Shown here piece by piece: positions 9,992 through 21,108 of a stretch of DNA of 64,000 bases (its first letter is position 1; each line of letters opens with the position of its first letter). The notes below the pieces were generated by a model, which was not told where the DNA came from, searched no databases, and saw nothing but the letters and a program-made list of their open reading frames with translations. The position numbers and the translations under genes are program-made. The stretch is taken from NCBI GenBank assembly GCA_964030475.1, contig CAXIPT010000002.1, positions 578,138 to 642,137 on the forward strand. Reading direction: 5' to 3'. This DNA comes from Tethya wilhelma. Its lineage: Eukaryota > Porifera > Demospongiae > Tethyida > Tethyidae.

Positions 9992-12900
9992 TTAGGTATG
10001 ATGAGTTGAGGGACATTATTCGTGCAGTGAACAACAGTCAGAAAATTAAAGATGTGGCAAAAGTTCAGTCTGGTGAGCAAATTATTAAGTTAACAGTAGA
10101 AAGCACTCCACGGTTGGAATTTTTTTACCCTGCCTTTAATAAAAGGTTCTCTTTATATATTATTTTTATAATTTTGATTTCATGGCACGTTGGCTTTCTG
10201 AAATAGAGAAAAAAGAAAAGGGATTTTTTTTTGTGTGTGTGTTCTTGGCCTCTTGGTTTCTTTACATGATAATTATCTGTTTACTGCCACAATTACAACC
10301 AACCACATGTATGAATATCATTATGTAGCCCCACCAGAGCTATGGAGGCTAGATAGTACATGACATCATGCAATCCATGTAATTTACGGTGACTATTTGC
10401 AATATACATGTTCTAATTTCACGTAGGGTTTGAGAGCTTGCAGAAAGCTTTTGTCAAAGCCAAAAGTGTAATCGAGAGAGAAGGGGAACCCCCTGGTTTT
10501 TATATCAAGGCTCTAGTTGAAATGGAAGACTTCATTAAAGATGTAGGTTGGCCTATTCTTGAGTCTGCTGTATTTAGTGATCTTTTAAATGCAGCTCTGG
10601 GAGGACAAAGAAGCCAAAGCAAAGCTTAGCAAAATCAATGCTAGAGTAAGTTCTATTGAAGTGTAATCAACATGCTATTTACTGCGTGTGTCTGGTGTGT
10701 GTGTGCATGACTCTAGGCACTGGCTGGTCTGAAGCAGAAGGTCAGAAAATACAACAAGGACTTTGAAGCAGCTATTGAATTGTATCGACAAGATCCAAGT
10801 AAATTCAATGAAGAAGAAGAAGAGGAAGGTATGTCTTGTGCTTGTGGCATATAGTTAGTTCCACAATTCCTCAAAATGTGTCCAAAAAAAAAATAGTGCT
10901 GTACATAGCAAGTGATTTTTGGTGGTGTAGTAAGTGGTAAAAATCGTAGACAGTACTTTAGAAGTAAAAACGTAACTTTAAGTGCTGGAGAGTCTTGTGA
11001 AAAAAAAAACACATTGAAAAATGGGCAAATTATGTGTCAAAATTTGGATTGACACAGCTTAGAGGCTCTAAGCAAGAAACCTGTACAAAAAGATTTTGTA
11101 CCAACACAGAGAGAGCTTCTGCAGACAATTTAGCCTAGTAAGACTGTCTATCACTCTGTTTGGGTTTTTCTTGCTGTCTGTATCGAACATGCTGCTGCTA
11201 AATTTGGTCAGCCTAGCTTTTTTGCTCTCTGCTGTTCTGCAACAAAATGCTGTTCAAGAGCTAGATTACTAGCACTTAGTCTTGTTTTCAAGCCAGCAAA
11301 GATGCCAAGAAAAGATAGAACCATGTGCTTCTTCGTCAGCACACTATGTTTAAATGTTACGTAATTCATGTAAAATGGAAGCACTGTGAATACTTCAAAC
11401 TGTTGTTTTAGCATTTTACGGTGCACATTTGCATGTCATTTTTTCGTTTTGTGTAAACGAAACAGGAACTTTATATTGAGGTGTACGATATGTTGTTATG
11501 TTTGCCATAGTTGATATGTATGTGTGCAGCTGTGCCAATATCTCTCGTTAGTCTTACTGAAATAATCAACAACATTGTGCTAACACTGAAATAATTAGGA
11601 ATGGCCACTATACAGGCTGCTCAAGTTTCAATGTTCATTATTACATATATGCAGTTTTCTCTGTTATATCCTTTGCCTAGCAGTAATTTATATCTATTGT
11701 GTTAACAAAATCAAGTTCTTCTCATAGTTCATGAAGCGAGGTTGGAATACTGTATAGCGGGAATTTTTCTTGGGGAAAATTTTTGCGTTTTTGTCCAGAG
11801 TAAAAATTCGCGGGGAAAAATTTCGTGGATTGCGTCTCAATATTACGTGATGACCTTGTACCTCACAAATTGCGTGGGGGAAAATTTTCGCGGAAAGCTG
11901 CCAAACCGCGAAATTCGCAAAAAAAAACATTTCCTCCACTAAAATTTCCCGCTATACAGTACCACAAATGTTTTATCTTTTGTTTTCTGGGGGCTTGGTA
12001 GCTTCAGATGGATATTATTGAAATATGTACTCACCATACACTGTCTGTTCTCCACACACAGAGGCTGATAGTGGTGATGAAGAGAGTGGTGATGAATCTT
12101 CTCCAGTCCACAAGGAATCAAGAGCTGAAGCTCCCAAAGCATTGAAGCCAGACGAGGTAGATTTTTTGTATGTAGCTAACGGACATAATTATGACATTTA
12201 AATATATGCAAAGTGCATGCATAATTGTGTATACAGTAGTCCTCAAAATAAAGTTCCCGTTCTGTTTGCGTTTTACGCTAAAACTGCGTGCAAACGCGCA
12301 TAACAAAACGCCAAAACGGCGGTTTGGAATTATTCATAGCCGTTTCCGTTTTCAGCTGGATTACGTAACGTTGAATGTAAAGTCAGCGTTTTGAGCAAGA
12401 AGGATTTAGCGCTAGCCGTTCTGAGGTCTTTTTGTTAGCTCAAAGGCAAGACTAAGCGCTACCAATAGAGCGCTTGGACAGCATTTTATTGTAGAGAAAC
12501 AGCAAAGTAAAAAAAGTTGGCTGAAAAAGAAATTTTTAGCAGCATGGTCGATACAAACGGTAAGAAAAAAACAGAAGCATGGTGATTGACAGCCTTACTA
12601 GGCTAAGTTGACTGTGAAAACTCTCCCTGTAGTACAACACACAGGTTCTTGTTTTGTTTTCAAGCTTTAGAGCCTCATAGCTGCTTTCAGTCCAATCATA
12701 GTCCAGTTTTGACACGCGATTTGCAACGTTTTGCTGCTACGTTGAAACTGCGTTTTTCATTTCCTTATGTGATAATGAGATTTGACACGCTTCCGTAACG
12801 TTTTTACGGAAGCGTTTGCACGGGCGTTTTACGGAATGGGACGGGAACTTTATTTTGAGGGGTACTGTACAGTACATAGTGTTTCAAAGCGTTTGTAGCA

Positions 12901-15900
12901 TTGCTACTGATGCTGTGAGAATTAAGTGAGTAAATGTTTATTGATAGGGTGAAGTGAATAGCCTTAGTTTTAGAACTGGGGTTTTTTTCCGTTCTGGTGC
13001 TACTTTTGTAGTACAAAATAATAAAAAAAACAAACAACAATCAACATGTCATTGTGCTCCTGATCTGTGGCTAGCCTGGAACTATAGAAATGGTGTTATT
13101 TTTTTCTTTCTAGGAGTTGTCCGATGATGACAGTATTGAGTGGGACATGTCTGACAGCAGTAGCTCATCGTCAGAGTCAGATGAAGGCCCTGGGGGCTAC
13201 TATACAGTGGAGTATTTCTTGAAGAAGTAGGTACAACTGTCTTGTTGCCTTGGTGTTATTTTAGCAGTCTATCTTGTGTGTCTCCAGAGACAAGAGCAAG
13301 GACAAGCAGGAGGGGAAGGCTCGTCGTAGGGGGCCTCCTGAGAAGAAAAAGGCAGTGAAATTTGTCGAAGATGATGATGACCAAGAGTCCTGGACTGTGG
13401 TCCAGTCTACCAAGGGGAAAACTCCTGGAGTACTGAGTAGTCAGGTACTATTGGTATTGTGACTTTATTGAGTGTGCACTAAATCCAATGTAAGCTTTAG
13501 TACCAGTCCGCATTGTTGATGTTTTTTCACAGCTTATTTCATGCCAGTTATGCAATGAAAAGTTTACCATTGGTATTATTATGTGGTTGTTATTGCACCT
13601 TTTCCTTTTGTCATTTCTTTTTTTTTTTTTTCCTTTAATTTTTTGTTTCACGTGTTAATTGTTTGTTTTAAATGCCTTTTCAGGAAATGAAGAAGATGAT
13701 GTTTGGAAAGGGTGAGGTGGACATAGACCATGATGTCATCAAGAAGAAGAGAGATGAGATTCTATCGACCAGAGGGAAGAAGGCTATTGAGCGTACGGAG
13801 AACATCGAGCACATTAAGATTCTCCTTCAGCTGTCAACAGAGGCTGGCCTCGGTGTGGGGATGGAGCTGCTCTTGTTGACGGATGTCGTTGCCATGATTT
13901 TTGACATACCCAATGTTGTGTCTTGTATGAAGGATGACGTATGGCAAAGGTACTACGTGTAGCTGTTGTGAATTTATGCACACATTTTGTACAAGCTTGT
14001 GTTTACAGGCTGTATTGTATGTGAATGTCTGGACTTTGAGTGAAGATTTGTACATACACCCTGTATGTTTATTGAACTACGACCAGATGTTGTATGATGT
14101 TGTATGATGTTGTATGATGTTGTATGATGTCGTATGATGTTGTATGATGTTGTATGATGTAGTTACAGTTCTCCTCTGTATGCTGTAGTTGCCTGCAGTA
14201 CTTGGATTCTGTGGTGACACTCTTGGAAACTCACCCTGAAGTTGAACTCACTACGAACACAACAGATGATGAAGAAAACTTCAAGGCAAGTTGAATCGCA
14301 AAAAAACGGGAATTTTCCTGTTATTGCTGAGATTGATTGTATGTTGTTGCACTATCCAGGACAGCGAGAAGCCGTATAGGATCCACGGTAGCATCCTGGT
14401 GTTTGTAGAGAAGCTTGATGATGAGTATGTGAAGGTCCTCCAGGCTACTGATGCCCACTCTACCGAGTTTGTTACCAAGTAAGTGTGGGTGGGTGGGAGT
14501 ATGAGTGTGGGTGTGGGGGTGTGGGGTGTGTGGCTGGTTGTTTCCCCAAATGATGATGGTTATGTGATTGTTTGCTTCTCCATATAGGCTCCAATATGAG
14601 GCAAAGGTGACTGAGCTGATTAGACGGGTCCAGAGGTACCTTGAAGGGAAAGGTGATGCTGTGAGGCCTGAAGAGCTCTGCAGGATCTACATTAAGAGGA
14701 TAGAACACATCTATTACAAGGTGTGCTTCTGATGTATACACTGCCTGTAGCATAGAGCTATTACTGTATACTGGGAAATTTCGCAGGGTTCAAATTTTCG
14801 TGATTTTCGCAGTGGCGATCTGACCCCCCCCAAAAAAAAAAGAACTGCAAAAATTTGAACACGTGACTCAAATAGCGCTTGGGTATGCACACGTGCTTCA
14901 TTGCTGGATGTAGAATCCGCGAAAATTTGAACCGCAAAAAAATGAACTAGCATTCCTACATGCTTAATTGCGGAAATTTGGACCTGCGAAAATTTCCCGC
15001 TAGACGTATTAGCTCTAGTGGTAATATTTTCCACTAGCCTAAGTGGAAGTGCCAATTACTATTTTTACTTGACCTTGTTTTCTTGCAATGACTTCCAAAA
15101 TTAGTGTCAACCAATCTCATTTTGTGAATTGTAGCACTCAAGGGTGCTCACACATAGAAACGCATTAATTATGCAGAAAAATTTTTGCGTGTACTAAAAC
15201 TCTGCAAATCTAAAGTTACTAACAGTGCATAGTTCATTTACCTTTCTCTGGTGCTAGCACTCTGCTTCTTCTATAGCAGCAGTCAAGAAGAAATTTTGGG
15301 CTTTTGGCACTTTGTCAGTGTTTTTTGTGTTTTTTTGTTAAATTTGCGCACCGTTTGCCAGAATTGAACCAAATTTGAACTCTGTACTCCTTGACCTTTC
15401 CTTTAGAGGGCTTAGTATAGTTTTTCCAATTGTACTAGGCAAGAACTATATAAATGATGATGTCAGGTTTGAAAAATCGAACTTGCAAGCATGGCGCTTT
15501 ATAAGATTTGAGCTTGCAAAACCAAACGCATGGTGAGTTTAATCAACTTTTAGCTTGTATTTTATGTCGCTTGTAAGACTTGCACGATTCGTAGTTGACA
15601 ATTTGTTTTTTTTCTCTACACTTGTGTGCATGGGCTATTTAAAGTATAGTTTATTGCAGCGCTGTATCTTATAGTTTCTGAGATACACTCCCTAGCAACC
15701 CAGACCAAAAATTTTGTGGGTGTATGTGCGAGCACCCTTAACCACCCTTTACCAGTCAGAATCAATGCGTTAGTTCCAAAAGTATTGTGACCTCATCCAA
15801 GTCCTCATGGGGCTTGAGTGAATGCAATGGACTTAAGTGAGCTGAGAGTTGGATTTTTATTATGATAGTTTGTTGTAGTGTGTATGGCTGGCTTTTGAGC

Positions 15901-16810
15901 ACAGCCTGATTTTTTTGTTTTTGACATTGTAAACTTAGCCTGGAGACACCCTGACTATCTTTTTTCTATTCTAAGGGTCATCAAGATACTAAGAAGTAAT
16001 TTAATTCAGTAAAGGCCGTTGTATTTTGCATGTGTGTGCATGCTAGCTGATTTGTATTTGCTGCACTCAAGTTGGTTCTAAAGGAGGCTTTTCTTATGAT
16101 TTCTGTGCTAGGCAGGTATTGCTGTAAGGTTAATTGTGCATTACATAACAGCTTTATTGAAACAATATCTGTTCAAAGTACAAGCTCTGTTTGCTACACA
16201 CATACTTGTATAGATTGATAGGAAGCACGTTGTGAAGGCATCAAAGCCCTCAGAAGATGGAGAAGTGGCAGTTGATGAGAGCAAGGAGGAGGATGATGAT
16301 GAGGTGGTAATGGCACGCCTCACCAAGTTCATCTACAACTGTGAAGACTCTGGAAGGTCAGTCAATGCAGTGTTCTCCCTAGAAATTCTGCAAGGCATGG
16401 GGTTTTGTGGTATCTTCAAAAGATTTTAACCACACCCATTACCACATCAAAAACAAGTTTTAGAAAAAGGCATAGCCCCTCCTATGCTGAAAAGGCCTGC
16501 TTAAAATTCTCTGATTTGTATGGGGAGGAGATAGTTGAGAAGAAGGGGTGGCACCCCTTACCACTCTTTGAAGGAATCACTAAATGACACAAATCTTTTT
16601 CAGTTTTGTTAAGCTTTGTAAAATTTCAACAGTGTCTATGAGATGTGTTGTGTCAGTAATGGTGTTGTGTATTCCTGTAGGATTCGAACTCGTGCGATGC
16701 TGTGTCACATCTACCACCATGCTCTCCATGATCGCTGGTTCCAGGCCAAGGACCTCATGCTGATGAGTCACCTCCAGGAGAACATCCAGTTTGCCGACGT
16801 ACTCACTCAG
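9623..16810 (+). CDS. EIF3C: eIF3 subunit C, N-terminal 591 residues (15 exons, 3' end not found)
   Basis: Scaffold subunit of the cytoplasmic eIF3 complex, which binds the 40S subunit during translation initiation. Exons 9623-9711, 9783-9857, 9996-10072, 10427-10542, 10595-10645, 10717-10828, 12062-12156, 13114-13226, 13288-13444, 13684-13949, 14189-14285 (GC donor), 14360-14478, 14588-14720, 16214-16356 and 16681-16810 join in phase to 591 codons. Diagnostic pieces are MSRFF at the start, [18 protein letters not shown], acidic stretches, the RGKKA block, VQRYLE, and [20 protein letters not shown]. The last continues in animal eIF3c as a region leading to the PCI domain. Animal eIF3c is about 900 residues, so roughly 320 residues including PCI and winged helix are missing. 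No further exon is recognisable after the donor at 16811. The start follows gaaaATG; introns hold MITEs. Confidence 0.9.
11742..11962. mobile_element. MITE, 'GCGGGAAAATTTTCG' family, in eIF3c intron 7
   Basis: Terminal inverted repeats tactgtatagcgggaa... and ...ttcccgctatacagta, with internal runs of gggaaaattttcgcgg. Relatives occur at about 14762-15005, 32413 onward and 63776-63985. The short size, lack of an ORF and TA-flanked ends fit a non-autonomous Tc1/mariner-type element. Confidence 0.75.
12236..12872. mobile_element. Non-autonomous mariner-like element, 'AAAGTTCCCGTT' family
   Basis: Left end TCCTCAAAATAAAGTTCCCG and right end CGGGAACTTTATTTTGAGGG are inverted repeats, and the subterminal regions contain gtttgcgttttacg-type CpG-rich stretches. 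No ORF. The same termini recur at 20494-22170 and around 42260 and 42433, some with transposase coding sequence. It sits in eIF3c intron 7. Confidence 0.75.
14080..14162. repeat. Ten-base tandem repeat (tgttgtatga)n
   Basis: About eight copies of a 10-bp unit (one with cgt for tgt) in the eIF3c intron, ending less than 30 bp before the acceptor of exon 14189-14285. Confidence 0.9.
14762..15005. mobile_element. MITE, 'GCGGGAAAATTTTCG' family, second copy
   Basis: Starts tactgtatactgggaaattt and ends gcgaaaatttcccgctaga, with the same subterminal 'caaattttcg' motifs as 11742-11962 but much diverged. The surrounding ~1.5-kb intron of eIF3c (14721-16213) holds nothing else I can identify. Confidence 0.65.
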
Positions 16811-16832
16811 GTACATATAATTTACTACTAGT

Positions 16833-17303
16833 GTAAATCAGGAAATTTTTTGCTGACAATTTTACTGACAAAAGTTATCGAAGCTGAAAGTTATTTCAAA
16901 TGCCAATCTAACCAAAATTTGCAGCAGCAAGAATTATGTTTTTACTAATGAAATTTTCCTGATTTACGGTATCAAAGCTGTTGTCTTGTAAAACAATTTT
17001 CTAGAATAAAAGGAGCAGTGTCATGCAATACCATCTGCTTTCATCCAAAGTTTCTAGAAAATTGAGATACTGTTAATGCATTCAAGCTTGTGTTGAGTCT
17101 TGAATACAGTGGGGACACCGTTGTGTGAGGGTGCACTGACTCTGTTGTGATGTGACAATAAATTGAGAAATTCTTGTTAAAGAAATAATTGTTTATGATG
17201 ACTAACGAAATCATTCAGTTTTCTGATCCATTACAACTACAAGAAAATTTTGATGTGAGCATTGTCCTTATAAATATTTATACAGAATTTCTCAATTTAT
17301 AGC
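16833..17303. mobile_element. Two small MITE-like inverted-repeat units
   Basis: Unit 1 (about 16833-16972) has ends taaatcaggaaatttt / aaattttcctgattta. Unit 2 (about 17152-17303) has ends caataaattgagaaattc / gaatttctcaatttata. Neither codes for protein. They lie just past the last recognisable eIF3c exon. The stretch 17304-17700 shows nothing further. Confidence 0.6.
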
Positions 17304-17725
17304 AGAATGTGTCGGGTCACTCTGATAATTGAAACTTATAATGTACTTTACAGACAGACTGAGAGTATGAAATATTCCACCAGTATGAATATTTCCAACT
17401 CAAATCATGCACTTCTATAAAGTTCCACTACTTGTCATTGAGTGACAAGTAGCAGTGGTTGTAATGCTTGTATTACTAGTTTCTCTGTGCTAGTTTGTCA
17501 AGAATGGCAGTTACGTTCATGAAAGCAATTCACTGGCTTGTTTGGAGGGGGACATTAGGCCATGACTTGTAGAATACATGTTTCCCGTCCCCTAATATTA
17601 CATTTGTCCATGAGTGCGGGAGGTTATTATTTATTATTCATTAAAAGTTATTATCGACATGTCAAAGAAAAAAACACAATACACACATGTATACAAAACA
17701 CAAAAACTTCAAGAATCCACAAAAG

Positions 17726-18381
17726 TTACGATTTCTTCTTTGGTCTATTTACTCTCTCCTTGCCTTCTGAAACACACTCCTGGCATTGTGGGAGAAATTG
17801 TAACACCACAGAGTCGGTTACTTCTTCTGAAGCGCAATGTACACAAATCGATTCGAAACCACAAGAGTAATACAGCTTTTCTATGGTGTCTGTGCAGCAA
17901 TGGTCTTTCACAAACACATTCACGAGACGTCCTGGTACAAGTCCAATTCATCCAATGACGTTCCACAAGTGTACGACACATCCTCCAAAATTCTCTCAAG
18001 GTCAGCAACTTCTTTAACAGTCAACTTGTGCTTGCAAAAGATCAATCGCCATTTGTTGCATTCCTCACACTGAAGGAGTAAACCCACGTTCTTTGCATGC
18101 TGCTGACTAGGTGAGAAGGATGTCACTTTCTTCTTCCTCTGTTGGAAGCTAGGTATGTACTTGTCTGTTAAAGCTTCATCGTTGCCAAATACCTCGTCAA
18201 ATGATTTGTAGTGGTCATCGATACCAGGAACTAGATTTGGAAGATAGTGAAGAGACTCAATTTGTACCACATACATGATACTCAACCACACACATATCAA
18301 AATCAGCCAACAGCAAACTATAATGAGAATAATAATTCTCTCTAAGCAGACAAAACCATTCTCTTTCACTAACACCCACAC
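17726..18381 (-). pseudogene. Transposon-derived Cys/His-rich (zinc-binding) protein fragment
   Basis: On the minus strand a block around 18260-17920 reads LVPGIDDHYKSFDEVFG, then CEECNKWRLIF, and ends at a stop. One base out of frame it continues (17923-17726) with VKDHCCTDTIEKLYYSCGF and CVHC...CQEC pairs, so a single frameshift splits it. The CxxC and C/H spacing suggest one or more zinc sites. I associate this type of block with mobile-element proteins of sponges and cnidarians, but cannot name the family. The hydrophobic run at the upstream end is probably intron, as an acceptor AG lies just before MYVVQIESL. The minus-strand ORF at 19728-19985 may be an upstream exon of the same gene. 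Confidence 0.5.
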
Positions 18382-18528
18382 TGATAATTTTTATCTCGAG
18401 ACGCTAAGAGCGTACGCTAATGCAACCATAGAAGTGCACGTGTCGCACATGCACGCATGCGCATTAAAAACACGCTCTAGTAAATAGAAAAGAGGAAATC
18501 ACACGAGCTTCACAGTCATTACTTCCTG

Positions 18529-18560
18529 CTGATGAAGACTACTGGTCGAAACATGTTTGG
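18529..18560 (+). ncRNA. Hammerhead-ribozyme-like core
   Basis: CTGATGA (18529-18535), a small GAC...GTC stem-loop, and GAAA (18548-18551) followed by C are in the order and spacing of the hammerhead catalytic core. The next bases make the self-complementary AAACATGTTT, which could form stem III only in a dimer. Stem I may be CTTCC (18522-18526) with GGAAG (18560-18564), though this leaves unpaired bases. It lies about 85 bp before the ORF at 18635. The match is by eye and not covariance-scored. Confidence 0.4.
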
Positions 18561-18634
18561 GAAGACTGAACCTGAAGACTGAAGAACATCCAACCCAAGG
18601 AGAACAGGAGGCCTGAAGGTCCAACAATAAAATT

Positions 18635-19402
18635 ATGACGAGCAAAACAGCTACCAATGGTGGACAGGAAGCCGTCCAAAATTGCTCTAAACTGGAAAGT
18701 TTAAACATTATGATACCAGTTAAAAGCCAGACTGAAGAGATGGTCCCTCAAAATCTACAGGAGCATCAGCCTGGTACACCGCCGCCCACATCTGGCGACC
18801 CTTTACCAACAACGACAAATGATAGCCAAATTGAGAAAGAACAGAATATTATCAGGCCCATTGAATCATTCATGGTACTGGGAGAAATGCCAAACTGGGC
18901 AGATGCTTCACCAAGCGTAGAAGACATGCAACCAGATAATTTCATTATACATCAAATGACACAATACAGAGATATTAAACAAAAACATGACATTCAAGAT
19001 GAAGGAAAAAACGGAGAACAAGAGACATCCAACGTATCAGAGAAACACCACGGTCAGAGAGAAGAAAGCATGGAACGTCACGAGTTTGCAGATCACAGGG
19101 TAGCACACCAAGAACTCACTAGACGACTGGAGGAAACAAGTAAGCAAATTTACACAACTTTAATAATCTTAACTAAAGCTAACCACCACAAGAAATTCAT
19201 GGAAAACTGTCTGATAGCCAGAAAGCCACCAAAGGGCCTATCCATATGGTGCCAACCACATATTTACCATTCAAATATAGATGTTGAAACTGAATGGCAC
19301 AAAATCCAAAAAGTAACCACAATTAAACTTACAGCACTTCTAGTAAGGCACTATACAAACGTAATCAAGCAGAATGGAACAAAATACGCAGAAATGCACT
19401 GA
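18635..19402 (+). CDS. Hypothetical retroelement-type ORF, 255 aa (Penelope-like N-terminus?)
   Basis: Single uninterrupted ORF from ATG (MTSKTATNGG) to TGA. The first ~140 residues are hydrophilic and low complexity. Residues ~165-255 are helical and contain KFMENCLIARKPPKGLSIW followed by a helix-rich tail. The F-x2-C-x5-PPKGL layout reminds me of the region ahead of the reverse transcriptase in some Penelope-like retroelements, and the hammerhead-like core upstream fits that reading. No reverse transcriptase or GIY-YIG domain follows, so the element would be 5' only. It appears inserted between two pieces of a minus-strand transposon gene (17726-18381 and 19728-19985). Family assignment is tentative. 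Confidence 0.45.
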   Translation: MTSKTATNGGQEAVQNCSKLESLNIMIPVKSQTEEMVPQNLQEHQPGTPPPTSGDPLPTTTNDSQIEKEQNIIRPIESFMVLGEMPNWADASPSVEDMQPDNFIIHQMTQYRDIKQKHDIQDEGKNGEQETSNVSEKHHGQREESMERHEFADHRVAHQELTRRLEETSKQIYTTLIILTKANHHKKFMENCLIARKPPKGLSIWCQPHIYHSNIDVETEWHKIQKVTTIKLTALLVRHYTNVIKQNGTKYAEMH

Positions 19403-19727
19403 GCAAAGTAAAACCACTCAGAGAAAAACTAGAACGAAACAGACTCAAGAAACTCAAACGCCTATAGACCAAGAACAGCACAGACAATGAAAATACTATA
19501 CAGCTGTTATTCTTATTGATAATTATTTTCTTTGTGAAAATGATAAAAAAATTATTAAAATTTTAATTATTAATTGATGACAAACTGTTAAAGAAGCAAG
19601 AATAGTTAACACGAGCAGCTCCCCAACTAACCACTAAAGCACTCGCATAGAAAAAGCCATCTATACCGACAATACGGAGGCTGATTATCGGCACAGGCGC
19701 ATGTAGTTCCCACCCATCCTGACTGTA

Positions 19728-19985
19728 TCATCCAAATTCTTCACAAATATTGAATACTGATTGTGTCTCACGAGTGACCATCAGCTGGTCCGTGTCTTTC
19801 CCCACTAACACCTGGGAAATAGTGGCGTGCTTCAACTCGTCTCCTACATGTACGCATTGGAAGCGTCCTGCTTTGATTTGCGTGAACAGAGTTTGGAAGG
19901 TTCTGTCCTCACTCTGTACGGCAAGGATAGTCCACGGTACAAGTCTTCTTTCGAGCGAGACTGCAACACAGACCGAAAGAAACAT
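19728..19985 (-). pseudogene. Transposon protein fragment (possible upstream exon of 17726-18381)
   Basis: Minus-strand reading frame with LVPWTILAVQSEDRTF, FTQIKAGRFQCVHVGDE and a C-terminal EEFG. It is not a mirror of any other gene and has a protein-like composition, but no catalytic motif. Orientation and distance allow it to be the amino-terminal exon of the Cys/His-rich fragment at 17726-18381, with the retroelement-like ORF inserted between them. Function unknown. Confidence 0.4.
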
Positions 19986-20580
19986 GGCGGGGAGCTGTAG
20001 CTATGGCGCTAGACAAACCAAAATGCAGTTCCTTGACAGACCTCGTGCATTTGTGGCTGCTCTCACGTGATTTTTTAATGATATTCATTGACAATAATTC
20101 AAGATACGGTATCAAAATTTGCATGCGGACCGGGGACAGGAAACATTTTCATTACAAGTCATGGCCTTATTCTTTCAGCATTGTGCTGAGAGGACTCTGC
20201 ACATGTAGTCTAATGTTTTGCCCTGAGAGCTGTTGGTACTCATAGCAAGGACACACAAATTGATTCAGCAACTTCTTACACCCTCTTACTTACAGTACCC
20301 TTCTAATAAAGTTCCCATTTCGTTTGCATAAAACAGAAATGCAGCAAGTAAACGTACATTCCACAGCACTTGTATTCCATTTGACCCTTATTCAAAAATG
20401 CTTGTACAGTGACCACAATGGCTCAAAACTTGAGGAAGAGCCTGAAAATCACTACTTACAGTAAAAAATAGTTAATTATTACAATTATTATTACAATAAA
20501 AAGTTCCCGTTCTGTTTACTTCAACGGTCCATGCCAACGCTTCCGTTTAAACGCTACGTCAGCGTTTTTTAATCTCATTA

Positions 20581-20966
20581 TCAGAAAGGAAAAAATGTAA
20601 TGCCACGCTTTACACGTGACGTAATTACGTCGTCCAACGTCTCTCTACCTGGGGGGTAGCATCTAGACAAGTGTGGGGGGTAGGTTCCAGAGATATTTGG
20701 GGGGTGCTCCACTGATTGCCAACAGGAGTGTGGGGGCCAGATTCCAGAGCAGTGTGGGGGGTGCTCCACTGACTCACTGGCATATGGTTTGCACCATGTG
20801 GTTGATAGAATGATAGAATCTTTTCTTGATTTTGTAGCACTTTCTGAAGGGTATCCTCTAGTGTAGTGACTCGATCTCTTAAATCTTCAATGTCAAGTCT
20901 GACTTGCAACATTTGTGTTGTTGTAGAACACTCAGAATAGTTCGAATCTGAAAAAATAAATGTCAT
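20581..20966 (-). CDS. Hypothetical coiled-coil protein exon with Pro/His repeats
   Basis: The minus-strand frame starts at an intron-like acceptor (ttttttcag before ATTCG, about 20948). It encodes a ~35-residue coiled coil (MLQVRLDIEDLRDRVTTLED) and then three imperfect WSTPHT...-type repeats of about 12 residues, reflecting a 36-bp repeat in the DNA. It probably splices from the 21109-21363 exon. The protein has no known domain and stops at RRWTT. A truncated transposon accessory protein is possible. Confidence 0.4.
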
Positions 20967-20985
20967 GGTACAATATTATTCATAC

Positions 20986-21024
<39 letters not shown>

Positions 21025-21108
21025 GAGGCGTATTTCAATTTTTTGTTTGTTCATATAATTTAAGTGGTTGATACGTTGAGTTTTGTTTATTATGATAGAT
21101 ATGGCTAC

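Larger units (their letters stand above)
7801..10838. repeat. ~1,520-bp direct tandem duplication across a bidirectional promoter
   Basis: Copy 1 is 7801 to about 9320 and copy 2 is 9321 to about 10838. The offset is 1,520 bp, falling to 1,518 bp after a (TG)n tract that is one dinucleotide shorter in copy 2; I saw no other difference by eye. Each copy holds the receptor signal-peptide exon (minus), the promoter, and eIF3c exons 1-6 (plus). The breakpoints lie 4 nt past one splice donor and about 9 nt past another. Confidence 0.93.

Noticed and set aside
16811..17700. Downstream eIF3c exons
   Set aside because: I looked for a continuation after the donor at 16811 and found only stops, AT-rich sequence and inverted-repeat elements.
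19750..20070. Plus-strand 106-residue frame
   Set aside because: It is antisense to the more protein-like minus-strand frame at 19728-19985 and has no recognisable motif.
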